Source: an uncultured Comamonas sp. (GTDB lineage: Bacteria > Pseudomonadota > Gammaproteobacteria > Burkholderiales > Burkholderiaceae_C). From it: 64,000 bases of DNA. Each line of letters opens with the position of its first letter. Position 1 is the first letter of the stretch. The position numbers and the translations under genes were made by a program. Where the stretch lies: assembly GCA_902175065.1 (NCBI GenBank), contig CABIIJ010000011.1, positions 1-64,000 of the forward strand, given 5' to 3'. Of this stretch, positions 18,599 to 29,375 are shown one piece after another. The notes below the pieces were generated by a model. That model worked only from the letters and a program-made list of their open reading frames with translations, was not told the DNA's origin and did no database searches.

Positions 18599-20113
18599 TC
18601 AGACATCGAACTGCACCCCCTGCGCCAGCGGCAGGCTGTGGCCGTAGTTGACGGTGTTGGTGGCGCGGCGCATATAGGCTTTCCAGGCGTCCGAGCCGGC
18701 CTCGCGCCCGCCGCCGGTGGCTTTCTCGCCGCCAAAGGCCCCGCCGATTTCGGCCCCCGAGGTGCCGATGTTCACGTTCACGATGCCGCAGTCCGCACCC
18801 CGGGCGCTGCAGAAAAGCTCGGCTTCGCGCAGGTCGTTGGTGAAGATGGAGGCCGACAGCCCATGCTCGCTGGCATTGACCAGGGCGATGGCCTCGTGCA
18901 GATCGGCAAACGGCAGCAGGTACAGGATCGGCGCAAACGTCTCGCGCAGCATGGGGCCGCCGTGCCCGGGCATTTCCACCAGCGCCGGGCGCACGTAGCT
19001 ACCGCCGCCGCAGGCCAGCGCCTGCCCGCCATGCACCGTGGCGCCCAGCGCCTGGGCTTCCATGAGGGCCACCTGCATCGACTCCAGCGCCAGGTTGTCC
19101 ACCAGGGGGCCGACCAGCGTGTCCGCCGCCAGCGGATTGCCCACCGGCAGCCGCGCATACACCGCCTGCAGCCTCGGCACCAGCTCGGCATACAGCGACT
19201 GGTGGATGAACAGCCGCCGCAGCGTGGTGCAGCGCTGCCCGGCAGTACCGGCGGCAGCAAACACGATGGCCCGCAGCGCCAACGCCAGATCGGCGCTGGG
19301 GCAGACCACGGCGGCGTTGTTGCCCCCCAGCTCCAGCAGGCTGCGCTTGAAGTGCCGGGCGCAGGCCAGGCCCACCGCCCGGCCCATGCGGCTGGAGCCG
19401 GTGGCGCTGACCAGCCGCACCTCGGGCGCTTCGACCAGCGCCTGCCCCAGTTCGCCCTGGCCGAGGAGAACGCTGGAAATGGCCGCCGCATGGCCCGCCT
19501 CCTGCAACGCCTGCTGGAGCAGCCGGTGCAAGGCCAGGGCGCACAGCGGCGCTTTTTCCGACGGCTTCCACACCAGGGCATTGCCGCACACCAGCGCCAG
19601 CGCGGCATTCCACGCCCACACCGCCATCGGAAAATTGAACGCCGTGACGATGCCCACCACCCCCAGCGGGTGCCAGGTTTCGCGCAATTGGTGCTCGGGC
19701 CGCTCGCTGGGCATGGTCAGCCCGTACAACTGGCGCGACAGGCCCTGGGCAAAGTCGCACATGTCGATGACTTCCTGCACCTCGCCCAGGCTTTCGCTGC
19801 GGATTTTTCCGACCTCCAGGCTGATCAGCTCGGCCAGCGCTGCCTTGTGCTGGCGCACCAGCGCCCCGAAGGAGCGCACCACCGCCCCCCGCTGCGGCGC
19901 AGGCACCTGCTGCCAATCGACTTGCGCACGCTGGGCTTGCGTCAGCCGGGCCTGCAGCTGGGACACCGTGGCGCAGGCCAGCGCCGCCAGGCGGCTCCCA
20001 TCGACAGGGCTGTGGACGAACAGGGGCGCATCCGGCCCGGCCGGGGCGGGCAGCACCACCCCCAAGGTCTGCAAAATCCGGGCTGCCGTGGCAGCGTATT
20101 CGGTCGATGGCAT
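18599..20113 (-). CDS. ALDH7-type aldehyde dehydrogenase (probable aminoadipate-semialdehyde dehydrogenase)
   Basis: This 504-residue NAD(P)-dependent dehydrogenase has GIVTAFNFPMAVWAWNAALA (cofactor loop), ELGGNN (general-base Glu), GQRCTTLRRLF (catalytic Cys), and the antiquitin-type tail GIVNVNIGTSGAEIGGAFGG followed by EKATGGGREAGSDAW. The antiquitin/ALDH7 family oxidises 2-aminoadipate 6-semialdehyde in lysine breakdown. AAAGGAG lies 6 bases before the ATG. The gene directly upstream (15 bp) is a saccharopine-dehydrogenase-like enzyme that could make this semialdehyde, which supports the assignment. Betaine-aldehyde or other aldehydes are less likely. Confidence 0.88.
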   Translation of the reverse strand: MPSTEYAATAARILQTLGVVLPAPAGPDAPLFVHSPVDGSRLAALACATVSQLQARLTQAQRAQVDWQQVPAPQRGAVVRSFGALVRQHKAALAELISLEVGKIRSESLGEVQEVIDMCDFAQGLSRQLYGLTMPSERPEHQLRETWHPLGVVGIVTAFNFPMAVWAWNAALALVCGNALVWKPSEKAPLCALALHRLLQQALQEAGHAAAISSVLLGQGELGQALVEAPEVRLVSATGSSRMGRAVGLACARHFKRSLLELGGNNAAVVCPSADLALALRAIVFAAAGTAGQRCTTLRRLFIHQSLYAELVPRLQAVYARLPVGNPLAADTLVGPLVDNLALESMQVALMEAQALGATVHGGQALACGGGSYVRPALVEMPGHGGPMLRETFAPILYLLPFADLHEAIALVNASEHGLSASIFTNDLREAELFCSARGADCGIVNVNIGTSGAEIGGAFGGEKATGGGREAGSDAWKAYMRRATNTVNYGHSLPLAQGVQFDV

Positions 20114-20128
20114 GACGGTCTCCTTTCT

Positions 20129-21211
20129 TCAAATACAAGCGCTGTTGGCGTACACCGCCCCGAACCGGTTGGCCAGGAAAACCGGCAGGGCCACCGCCTC
20201 CTGCCGCACCAGGCCGGTGCAGGGCAATTGCCCCTGGGCCAGCAAGTCCAGCACGGCGCAGATGCTGGATGCCGTGCTGTTCTGGATGGCGCTGATCCTG
20301 CGGCCATGCAGGGTGGTGCCCAGAATTTCCTGGGCATAGTTGCGCTGCAGCAGGCGCCCGCCCTGCCGGCCGCTGACGCTGATGAAAACCACCACCACAT
20401 CCTGTTCGGTGGCGGGCAGCGCCCCTTCCAGCACCTGCCGCAGCAAGGCACGGTCGTCGCGCAGGCGCAGCTCATCGAGCAGAAAGCGCATCAGCCGCGC
20501 ATGGCCGGGATAGCGCAGGGTTTTGTAATTCAGTTCGCGCACCCGCCCCTGCAGGCTGTGCGCCAGGCTGCCCAGACCGCCGGAGGTGTTGAAGGCCTCG
20601 TAATCCTGCCCCAGCACGCGCAGTTGCTCCAGCCCTTGCAGGGCGGGGACGGTTTGCAGGCATCCGTCGGCAATCGCTTCGCACGGCTGGCAATACTCGT
20701 TGATGACGCCCTCGGTGCTCCACGACAGCTGGTAGCCCAGGGCGTTGTCGGGAAAGCGCGGCAGCGCACCGACGCGCAGGTGCACGGTATCCAGGCTGTC
20801 AAACCCCTGGCACAAATGCGCCGCAGCCATCGAGACAAAGCCCGGCGCCAGCCCGCATTGCGGGATCAGCGCCGTGCGGGCATCCGCCGCCAGCGCCTGG
20901 ATGGCCTGGGTGCTGGCCACGTCCTCGGTCAAGTCCAGGTAGTGCGCCCCGACGGCCACCGCTGCCTGCGCCAGCCGCGCCATCTGGTGAAACGGCACGG
21001 CACTGAGCAGGGCAAATGCCCCGGCCAGCCGGTGGCGCACGTCATCGTCCGGCGCCAGCAGCGCGGGGGTGATGGCCGGGTGGTTCGGCAACGCCGCCAG
21101 CGCCTGGGCGTTGGGGTCGAATACCTGCACCTGGTAGTCCCCGCTATGGGCCAGCAAGCTGGCAATGGTGGCCCCGATACGGCCCGCCCCGACAACAGCA
21201 ATCTTCTGCAT
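20129..21211 (-). CDS. saccharopine-dehydrogenase-like oxidoreductase (candidate lysine 6-dehydrogenase)
   Basis: This 360-residue enzyme has an N-terminal Rossmann fold (IAVVGAGRIGATIASLLA) and the saccharopine-dehydrogenase C-terminal domain (GLAPGFVSMAAAHLCQGF, ALGYQLSWSTEGVINEYCQP). The length is that of a lysine 6-dehydrogenase rather than a fused or fungal saccharopine reductase. With the ALDH7 gene 15 bp downstream, the pair could take lysine to aminoadipate: oxidation at C6, then of the semialdehyde. AAGGAGG lies 5 bases before the ATG. An upstream start would add 9 residues. The substrate is inferred from family and context. Confidence 0.8.
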   Translation of the reverse strand: MQKIAVVGAGRIGATIASLLAHSGDYQVQVFDPNAQALAALPNHPAITPALLAPDDDVRHRLAGAFALLSAVPFHQMARLAQAAVAVGAHYLDLTEDVASTQAIQALAADARTALIPQCGLAPGFVSMAAAHLCQGFDSLDTVHLRVGALPRFPDNALGYQLSWSTEGVINEYCQPCEAIADGCLQTVPALQGLEQLRVLGQDYEAFNTSGGLGSLAHSLQGRVRELNYKTLRYPGHARLMRFLLDELRLRDDRALLRQVLEGALPATEQDVVVVFISVSGRQGGRLLQRNYAQEILGTTLHGRRISAIQNSTASSICAVLDLLAQGQLPCTGLVRQEAVALPVFLANRFGAVYANSACI

Positions 21212-21287
21212 GGCACCTCCTTGGATGGAACATTCCATAAAAAATTATTGAATGTCAGCCGGTGTTGCGCCATACGGCTTTACGCGC

Positions 21288-21316
21288 ATAAAAAAACGCC
21301 CCTGACGGGGCGTTTC
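21288..21316 (-). terminator. rpoD terminator
   Basis: Reading the minus strand, AACGCCCC GTCA GGGGCGTT followed by seven T forms an 8-bp stem-loop with a perfect U tract about 20 bases beyond the rpoD stop. It separates rpoD from the lysine-degradation pair. Confidence 0.92.
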
Positions 21317-21333
21317 TGGGTGAGGCGACTGCT

Positions 21334-23757
<2,424 letters not shown>

Positions 23758-24012
23758 TTGGGTTCCTTTTCGCAATATCCACCAGCACGCCGAGAGAGCA
23801 CTCCCCCTGGCGGGCAAATCCGTTCAATTGAGTCTGCATCGCACGCACCTGGGGCCAGGGCGTGGGGAGTCAAGCCTCCCGGGCAAGATGGTGGGCGATC
23901 ATTTGGTGTGCAGTCCTTGCGGGAGTGGGTCAGAGCCTGATGCTCAACGTGAATGCGCTTTCACGCGACCCGGTTCGGAGGTGCTGCTGTCGCTCTTGCC
24001 GATAAGGGCGCA

Positions 24013-24040
24013 ATTATAGGCGTTCGCCGCAAACTCAAGA
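24013..24040 (-). promoter_or_regulatory. sigma-70 promoter for rpoD
   Basis: On the minus strand a perfect -10 TATAAT (24013-24018) is preceded by TCTTGA (24035-24040) at 16 bases. It lies in the 312-bp dnaG-rpoD gap and would give a leader of about 250 bases. Nothing else recognisable is in that gap apart from a GC-rich stretch near 23860-23940. Confidence 0.7.
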
Positions 24041-24069
24041 CCAAAATCCAGAAAAATGTCAAGCCCTGT

Positions 24070-25935
24070 CTATAAATTTTTACTGCGTTCCAGCAACGCC
24101 TGGTAACGCTGGCGCAATTCCTGGTTGCCCGGGTCGCTGGCGTAGGCCTGGGCCAACTGGGTCTGCAACTGGCGGATGCGCTGGGTCAGGAGCGGTTTCA
24201 GGATGCTGCGCAGCTCCTGGTGCTGGGCCTGGGGGTCGTCTTCCGGGTGTCCCAGGGGGCCGCTCATCAGCCGCTGCACCCATTCCCGGTGCCCGGTGGC
24301 ATCCAGTTGCTGCTGCACCGCTGCCCAACTTTGGGTGCCGTGCGCCTGGTGAAACGCCTCCGCCCAGGCAAACAGGGGGCCATGGGGCGCGGGCAGATGC
24401 ACCAGGGCATCCCAGTCATCGTTGTCCAGCCGTTCCAGCAGGGCCATGTGCCCCAGCAGCAGGCGCACGGCCTGGTCCGGCCCGGTGGTGATTTCCACCC
24501 GGCGGCTGGGCGGCGGGGGGGCGGACTGCCGCCCCCGGCCCGGCTCCCACGGCAGGCGCTCGCCCCGGCGATTTCCGTGTCCCTGGTAGCCATCCTGCGG
24601 GGGCGGGGCCATCGTGACCGGAGCGGTATTGCGGATGCTGCGCTGCCAGATGGCTTCCAGTTCCTGCGCCGGCAGGGCGATGTGCTGGGCCAGTTCGTCC
24701 AGCACCAGCCGCTTCAGGGTGCTGGGGGGCAGCAGACTCCACAGCGGCTGCGCCTGGTTGGACAGGCGTGCCCGGCCCGGCGCGGTGCCCAGGTCGCAGC
24801 CCTCGCTGGCCACCTGCAATAAAAACTGATTGAACGGCATGGCGGCGTGCACCATGCGGGTGAAGGCATCGGCACCGTGGGTGCGGATGAAGCTGTCCGG
24901 GTCGTGTTCGGGCGGCAGAAAAAGAAATTTCACGCTGCGCGTGTCATTGACCAGCGGCAGCACCGCCTCCAGCGCCTTGCGGGCGGCCCGCTGCCCGGCG
25001 GCATCGCCGTCGAAGCTGAACACCACCGCCTCGGTAAAGCGAAACAGTTTGTGCACATGCTCGCCGGTGCAGGCCGTGCCCAGCGTGGCCACGGCGTTGG
25101 GAAAACCCAGTTGCGCCAGCGCCACCACGTCCATATAGCCCTCGCACACCAGGGCGTAGCCGGCCTCGCGCAGGTCGGTGCGGGCCTCGTGCAGGCCGTA
25201 CAGCTCGCGGCCCTTGTGGAACAGCGGCGTTTCCGGCGAGTTGAGGTACTTGGGCTTGTCGTCCCCCAGCACGCGCCCGCCAAAGCCGATGCACTGGCCT
25301 TTCACGTCCCGGATCGGAAACATGATGCGGTCGCGGAAGCGGTCGTAGCGCTTGTCCTCGTCCTCGGCGCTGTGGATGACCAGGCCGCCCTCTTCCAGCA
25401 AGCGGCTGGTGTAGTCGGGAAAGACGCTGGCCAGGTAATTCCACCCCGCCGGGGCATAGCCCAGGCCGTAGCGGCTGCTCACCGTGCCGGAGACGCCCCG
25501 GCGCTTCAGGTAGTCGATGGCATGGGGGGCGCTCTTGAGCTGTTCGCAATATGCCTGGGCGGCCCGCTCCATGGTGGCCACCAGGCTGTCCTGCTGTTGT
25601 TTGACGGCCTGGCGCTGGGCGCGTTGCTGGGGGGAAATGTCCTCCTGCGGCACCTGCATTCCCACCTCCTGGGCCAGGGACTGCACGGCCTCCATGAACT
25701 CCATGCCGGTGTGCTCGCGCAGGAAGGCGATGGCGTCCCCGCCCTTGCCGCAACCGAAGCAATGGAAAAACTGTTTGACCGGGCTGACGCTGAACGAGGG
25801 TGATTTCTCCCCATGGAACGGGCACAGCCCCATGAAGTTGGCCCCGCTTTTTTTCAGCGGCACATAGCGCCCCACGACATCGACGATATCGACGCGCTGG
25901 AGCAGGTCTTGGATAAAGGAAGCAGGAATCGACAC
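24070..25935 (-). CDS. dnaG: DNA primase
   Basis: This 621-residue primase makes RNA primers at the replication fork. The zinc finger is C38-P-F-H41 with C59 and C62, the RNA-polymerase-like core has the TOPRIM motifs VCEGYMDVVAL and SFDGDAAGQRAARKALE, and the C-terminal helicase-binding part follows after a Pro/Arg-rich linker (about 430-470). The start is GTG, giving MSIPASFIQDLLQRVDIVDV, the normal N-terminus, but I see no good ribosome site. It is followed by rpoD, as in the dnaG-rpoD macromolecular synthesis pair; rpsU is not in the window on the upstream side. Confidence 0.96.
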   Translation of the reverse strand: MSIPASFIQDLLQRVDIVDVVGRYVPLKKSGANFMGLCPFHGEKSPSFSVSPVKQFFHCFGCGKGGDAIAFLREHTGMEFMEAVQSLAQEVGMQVPQEDISPQQRAQRQAVKQQQDSLVATMERAAQAYCEQLKSAPHAIDYLKRRGVSGTVSSRYGLGYAPAGWNYLASVFPDYTSRLLEEGGLVIHSAEDEDKRYDRFRDRIMFPIRDVKGQCIGFGGRVLGDDKPKYLNSPETPLFHKGRELYGLHEARTDLREAGYALVCEGYMDVVALAQLGFPNAVATLGTACTGEHVHKLFRFTEAVVFSFDGDAAGQRAARKALEAVLPLVNDTRSVKFLFLPPEHDPDSFIRTHGADAFTRMVHAAMPFNQFLLQVASEGCDLGTAPGRARLSNQAQPLWSLLPPSTLKRLVLDELAQHIALPAQELEAIWQRSIRNTAPVTMAPPPQDGYQGHGNRRGERLPWEPGRGRQSAPPPPSRRVEITTGPDQAVRLLLGHMALLERLDNDDWDALVHLPAPHGPLFAWAEAFHQAHGTQSWAAVQQQLDATGHREWVQRLMSGPLGHPEDDPQAQHQELRSILKPLLTQRIRQLQTQLAQAYASDPGNQELRQRYQALLERSKNL

Positions 25936-25987
25936 GGCAGCGATTGTCTTGCAAATTCCGAATTCAGCCGCTTGAATGAAAATTCAA

Positions 25988-26082
25988 CAAAAAGAGAGCT
26001 GCTTCCGCTGTAAAAAACTATGCTTCAGATATGAAAACATATAAAAATCAATAAACACAAGTGGAATAAGCTATATTTTTCA
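25988..26082. repeat. AT-rich palindromic element, copy 4
   Basis: Arms AGAGAGCTGCTTCCGCTG (25993) and AAGTGGAATAAGCTATATTT (26059) bracket a degraded inner dyad CTTCAGATATGAAAACATAT. It lies between the divergent dnaG and agenet-like genes, unlike most copies, which sit at 3' ends. It aligns closely with the copy inside the E2 gene, including its approximate 76-bp core length. Confidence 0.8.
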
Positions 26083-26187
26083 AAGTGAAAACGCCTGCAA
26101 CCACCGCCCGTGGTGTGCTGACCGAAATCCTTTCCGGTGCGGCAAAATGACCGCCTGCCTGCACCGATTCCTCCACAGGAGCGCCCC

Positions 26188-26646
26188 ATGCCACCGATCT
26201 GCCGCCTTCCCCTGTCCTGCCTCCTGACCCTGGCAGCCTTTTCTGCCCACGCGGCAGACCAATGGTCCAACGATTACGTCGTGCCGCAGGCACCGGCGGC
26301 CCGATCGGCCAGCACACCCCAGTCGGGCCTGGCGCAGTTGTGCCGTACCGGCAACCGCGTGGAAGCCCAGTCGGCAGGGCAATGGTATGAAGCCCGCATC
26401 CTCGGGGCAGACCCGCACTACCAGACCTGCGATGTCACCTACACCGGTTTTGGCAAGCATTTCGACGAAACCGTCAGCCTGCGCCGCGTGCGGCCCTACA
26501 CCGGCAACGTGACCCCTCCTCCCAAGCCTTCCAAGCCCGCCACGGGGCAAGGCCAGCACCGCCGCGACATCCCGGCAGGCGCGGCCCCCATTTGCAGCTC
26601 CATCCCCCGCAGCGACGGCATGGGCAATACCAGCTATTGCTACTGA
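26188..26646 (+). CDS. secreted protein with a Tudor/agenet-like domain
   Basis: This 152-residue protein has a clear signal peptide (LSCLLTLAAFSAHAA, cut about residue 24) after AGGAG at 6 bases. Residues about 55-100 read RVEAQSAGQWYEARILGADP with CDVTYTGFGKHFDETVSLRR, the pattern of small Tudor/agenet-like barrels with conserved W-Y-A and Y-G/D-E positions. A Pro/Lys linker and a Cys-containing tail ending SYCY follow. It is probably periplasmic or surface-exposed; four cysteines in the mature part could pair. The function is unknown. Its stop overlaps the convergent LysR stop by 7 bp. Confidence 0.75.
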   Translation: MPPICRLPLSCLLTLAAFSAHAADQWSNDYVVPQAPAARSASTPQSGLAQLCRTGNRVEAQSAGQWYEARILGADPHYQTCDVTYTGFGKHFDETVSLRRVRPYTGNVTPPPKPSKPATGQGQHRRDIPAGAAPICSSIPRSDGMGNTSYCY

Positions 26647-27557
26647 CCCGGCCCGGACACGGGGGGCTGCAAATACGCCTGCTGCTCGCGCACCACGTCT
26701 TTCAGGAAACGCCACACCGCCTGGATGCGGGGCACGGCCTTGGCTTCTTCGGGCACGCTCATCCAGAAGGTGCGGGTAAACCGGGCCTGCCCGGGCAGCA
26801 CCCGCACCAGGGTGGGGTCGCGGTCGGCCATGAACGCGGGCAGCACGGCCAGACCGACCCCGGCACGCACGGCCTCGTACTGCGCCGCAATGCTGGTGCT
26901 GCGAAACACGAACCGGGCAGGCCGGTAGAGCTGCGCCAGAAGCTGCAATTCCTTGGAAAACAGCAAGTCGTCCACGTAGTGGACGAACTGGTGGTGGCGC
27001 AAATCGTCGCTGCTGCGCACCAGGGGGCGGCGGGCCAGGTACTGGCGCTCGCCGTACAGATACAGGTGGTAGTCGGTGAGCTTGCTCACCACCACCGAGC
27101 CGCGCTTGGGGCGTTCCAGCGAGATGACGATGTCGGCCTCGCGCCGGCTCAGGTGCAGCAGGCGCGGCAGGGCCAGCAGGTCGATCGACAACTGCGGATA
27201 GCGCAGCGCCAGCAGCGCCAGCTGGCGTGACAGCAGCACCGTGCCCAGCCCTTCGGTCACGCCCACGCGCACCAGTCCGGCAGGGTGGGCCTCGTCGGTG
27301 CCATCGGGCAGGGCGACCTGCTCCACGCCGCGCACGGCTTTTTCCATGGCCTGCACGGCGGGGAGCAACTGCTGGCCCGCCTGCGTGAGCGTCAGCCCCC
27401 CCTTCTGCCGTACGAACAGCGTCTGGCCCATGATTTTTTCCAGCGCCTGCAAGCGCCGCGCCACCGTGGTGTGTTCCACGCCCAGCAGCCGCGCCGCGCC
27501 TGCCAGGGAGCCGGCCTGCGCCAGGGCGGCAAAAAAACGCAAGTGATCCCAATCCAT
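26640..27557 (-). CDS. LysR-family transcriptional regulator
   Basis: This 305-residue protein has the N-terminal winged helix WDHLRFFAALAQAGSLAGAA with RLLGVEHTTVARRLQALEKI, and a C-terminal effector domain. It is divergent from mmsA, 213 bp apart, so it most likely controls the valine catabolism genes, which is inference. The effector-domain sequence YEAVRAGVGLAVLPAFMADR is typical of the sub-group that acts on single amino-acid or aldehyde pathways. The intergenic region holds an inverted repeat with 22-bp arms between the two start sites. Confidence 0.9.
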   Translation of the reverse strand: MDWDHLRFFAALAQAGSLAGAARLLGVEHTTVARRLQALEKIMGQTLFVRQKGGLTLTQAGQQLLPAVQAMEKAVRGVEQVALPDGTDEAHPAGLVRVGVTEGLGTVLLSRQLALLALRYPQLSIDLLALPRLLHLSRREADIVISLERPKRGSVVVSKLTDYHLYLYGERQYLARRPLVRSSDDLRHHQFVHYVDDLLFSKELQLLAQLYRPARFVFRSTSIAAQYEAVRAGVGLAVLPAFMADRDPTLVRVLPGQARFTRTFWMSVPEEAKAVPRIQAVWRFLKDVVREQQAYLQPPVSGPGQ

Positions 27558-27653
27558 GAGGGTGCAGTTTAACTGTGCTTTTTTGCAGACAAGAACTGCA
27601 AAAACAGGTATTGCCCTATCAAATTTGCACATTACCATGGGCAGCAGTCCGAC

Positions 27654-27732
27654 TAAGGATCCTCTGCACGAATCGAGCGGTAAGCCTGCACGCAGATGCA
27701 AGCGGCGCGGCGATTTGTGCAGAGGATCCTTA
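27654..27732. repeat. 79-bp element with 22-bp inverted ends
   Basis: TAAGGATCCTCTGCACGAAT (27654) is matched by its complement ending at 27732, 21 of 22 bases. The interior has GAGCGGTAAGCCTGCACGCAG. Related ends or interior occur at 46650 (AAGGATGCTCTGCACGAAT) and 52766 (CTGCACAAATGGAGCGATAA). It could be a very short non-autonomous element, or a fold-back regulator of the lysR/mmsA promoters. No target-site duplication is clear. Confidence 0.7.
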
Positions 27733-27770
27733 AAGACCGGCCTCTTTTTCTTACCAGGAGACATCCCCCC

Positions 27771-29270
27771 ATGAGCATCCCTACCGTCAAGCTGCTGATC
27801 AACGGCGAATTTGTCGAATCGAAAACCACCCAGTGGCGCGATGTGGTCAACCCCGCCACGCAGGAAGTGCTGGCCCGCGTGCCCTTTGCCACGCAGGACG
27901 AGATCAACGCCGCCGTGGCTGCCGCCAAGGAAGCTTTCAAGACCTGGAAGAAAACCCCCATCGGCGCCCGCGCCCGCATCTTCCTGAAGCTGCAACAGCT
28001 CATCCGCGAAAACATGGGCGAACTGGCCGCCCTGCTGACCGCCGAACAGGGCAAGACCCTGCCGGATGCCGAAGGCGACGTTTTCCGTGGCCTGGAGGTG
28101 GTGGAACATGCCGCCGGCATCGGCAACCTCCAACTGGGCGAGCTGGCCAACAACGTGGCCAACGGGGTGGATACCTATTCGGTGCTGCAACCCCTGGGCG
28201 TGTGCGCAGGCATCACCCCGTTCAACTTCCCGGCCATGATTCCGCTGTGGATGTTCCCCATGGCCATTGCCACCGGCAACACCTTCGTGCTGAAACCTTC
28301 CGAGCAAGACCCCATGGTCACCATGCGCCTGTGCGAGCTGGCGCTGCAAGCGGGCATTCCTGCCGGGGTGCTGAACGTGATTCACGGCGGTGAAGATGCC
28401 GTGAACGCCATTTGCGACCACAAGGACATCAAGGCCATCAGCTTCGTCGGCTCCACCCACGTCGGCACCCACGTCTACAACCGCGCCAGCCTGAACGGCA
28501 AGCGCGTGCAGTGCATGATGGGCGCGAAGAACCACGCCATCGTGCTGCCCGATGCCAACAAGGAGCAAACCTTGAACGCCATCGCCGGTGCCTCCTTCGG
28601 CGCCGCCGGCCAGCGCTGCATGGCCCTGCCCGTGGTCATGCTGGTGGGCGAAGCCCAAAAATGGCTGCCCGACCTGATCGAGAAGGCCAAATCCCTCAAG
28701 ATCAGCGGCGGCACCGAGCCGGGCACCGACCTCGGCCCCGTCATCTCGTGCAGCGCCCTGAGCCGCATCGAGGGCCTGATCGAACGCGGCATTGCCGATG
28801 GCGCCAAGCTGGTACTCGATGGCCGCAAGCCCACCGTGCCCGGCTACGAAAAAGGCAACTTCGTCGGCCCGACCATCTTCAGCGGCGTGAAACCCGGCAT
28901 GAGCGTGTACGACCAGGAAATCTTCGGCCCCGTGCTGTGCGTGGTCGAGGCCGCCACGCTGGACGAAGCCATCGCCTTCATCAACGACAACCCCAACGGC
29001 AACGGCACCGCCATCTTCACCCAGTCGGGCGGCGCAGCACGCAAGTTCCAGGAGGAGATCGACGTCGGCCAGGTCGGCATCAACGTGCCGGTGCCGGTGC
29101 CCGTGCCGCTGTTCTCCTTCACCGGCAGCCGCGCCTCCAAGCTGGGCGACCTCGGCCCCTACGGCAAGCAAGTCGTGCTGTTCTACACGCAGACCAAGAC
29201 CGTCACCGCCCGCTGGTTCGACGACAGCACCCTGGGCCAGGGCGTGAACACCACCATCAGCCTGAAGTAA
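27771..29270 (+). CDS. mmsA: methylmalonate-semialdehyde dehydrogenase (CoA-acylating)
   Basis: This 499-residue enzyme converts methylmalonate (or malonate) semialdehyde with CoA and NAD+ to propionyl-CoA (acetyl-CoA), the last step of valine breakdown. [20 protein letters not shown] and the catalytic cysteine in [15 protein letters not shown] are diagnostic, as is the C-terminal [20 protein letters not shown]. It begins after CAGGAG at 10 bases, is followed by an intrinsic terminator, and then by isobutyryl-CoA dehydrogenase and mmsB in the same direction. The catabolic enoyl-CoA hydratase and 3-hydroxyisobutyryl-CoA hydrolase are not in the window. Confidence 0.95.
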   Translation: MSIPTVKLLINGEFVESKTTQWRDVVNPATQEVLARVPFATQDEINAAVAAAKEAFKTWKKTPIGARARIFLKLQQLIRENMGELAALLTAEQGKTLPDAEGDVFRGLEVVEHAAGIGNLQLGELANNVANGVDTYSVLQPLGVCAGITPFNFPAMIPLWMFPMAIATGNTFVLKPSEQDPMVTMRLCELALQAGIPAGVLNVIHGGEDAVNAICDHKDIKAISFVGSTHVGTHVYNRASLNGKRVQCMMGAKNHAIVLPDANKEQTLNAIAGASFGAAGQRCMALPVVMLVGEAQKWLPDLIEKAKSLKISGGTEPGTDLGPVISCSALSRIEGLIERGIADGAKLVLDGRKPTVPGYEKGNFVGPTIFSGVKPGMSVYDQEIFGPVLCVVEAATLDEAIAFINDNPNGNGTAIFTQSGGAARKFQEEIDVGQVGINVPVPVPVPLFSFTGSRASKLGDLGPYGKQVVLFYTQTKTVTARWFDDSTLGQGVNTTISLK

Positions 29271-29277
29271 GCCCCCT

Positions 29278-29303
29278 GCGGCCAGCCCTTGCTGGCCGTT
29301 TTT
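29278..29303 (+). terminator. terminator after mmsA
   Basis: CGGCCAG and CTGGCCG form a 7-bp stem with a short loop followed by TTTTT. It would reduce but perhaps not abolish read-through into the dehydrogenase gene 73 bp downstream. Confidence 0.85.
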
Positions 29304-29375
29304 GCTTAAAACCGCTGCTTGGGCTTGCCAGTCAAGCCCAAGCAGCCATGAAAACTACAAGAAAAGGAGAACCAC

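Noticed and set aside
26640-29171. A continuous 843-codon frame covering LysR and the antisense of mmsA
   Set aside because: Only the LysR part has domain motifs and a proper start at 27557. The rest is the shadow of mmsA.
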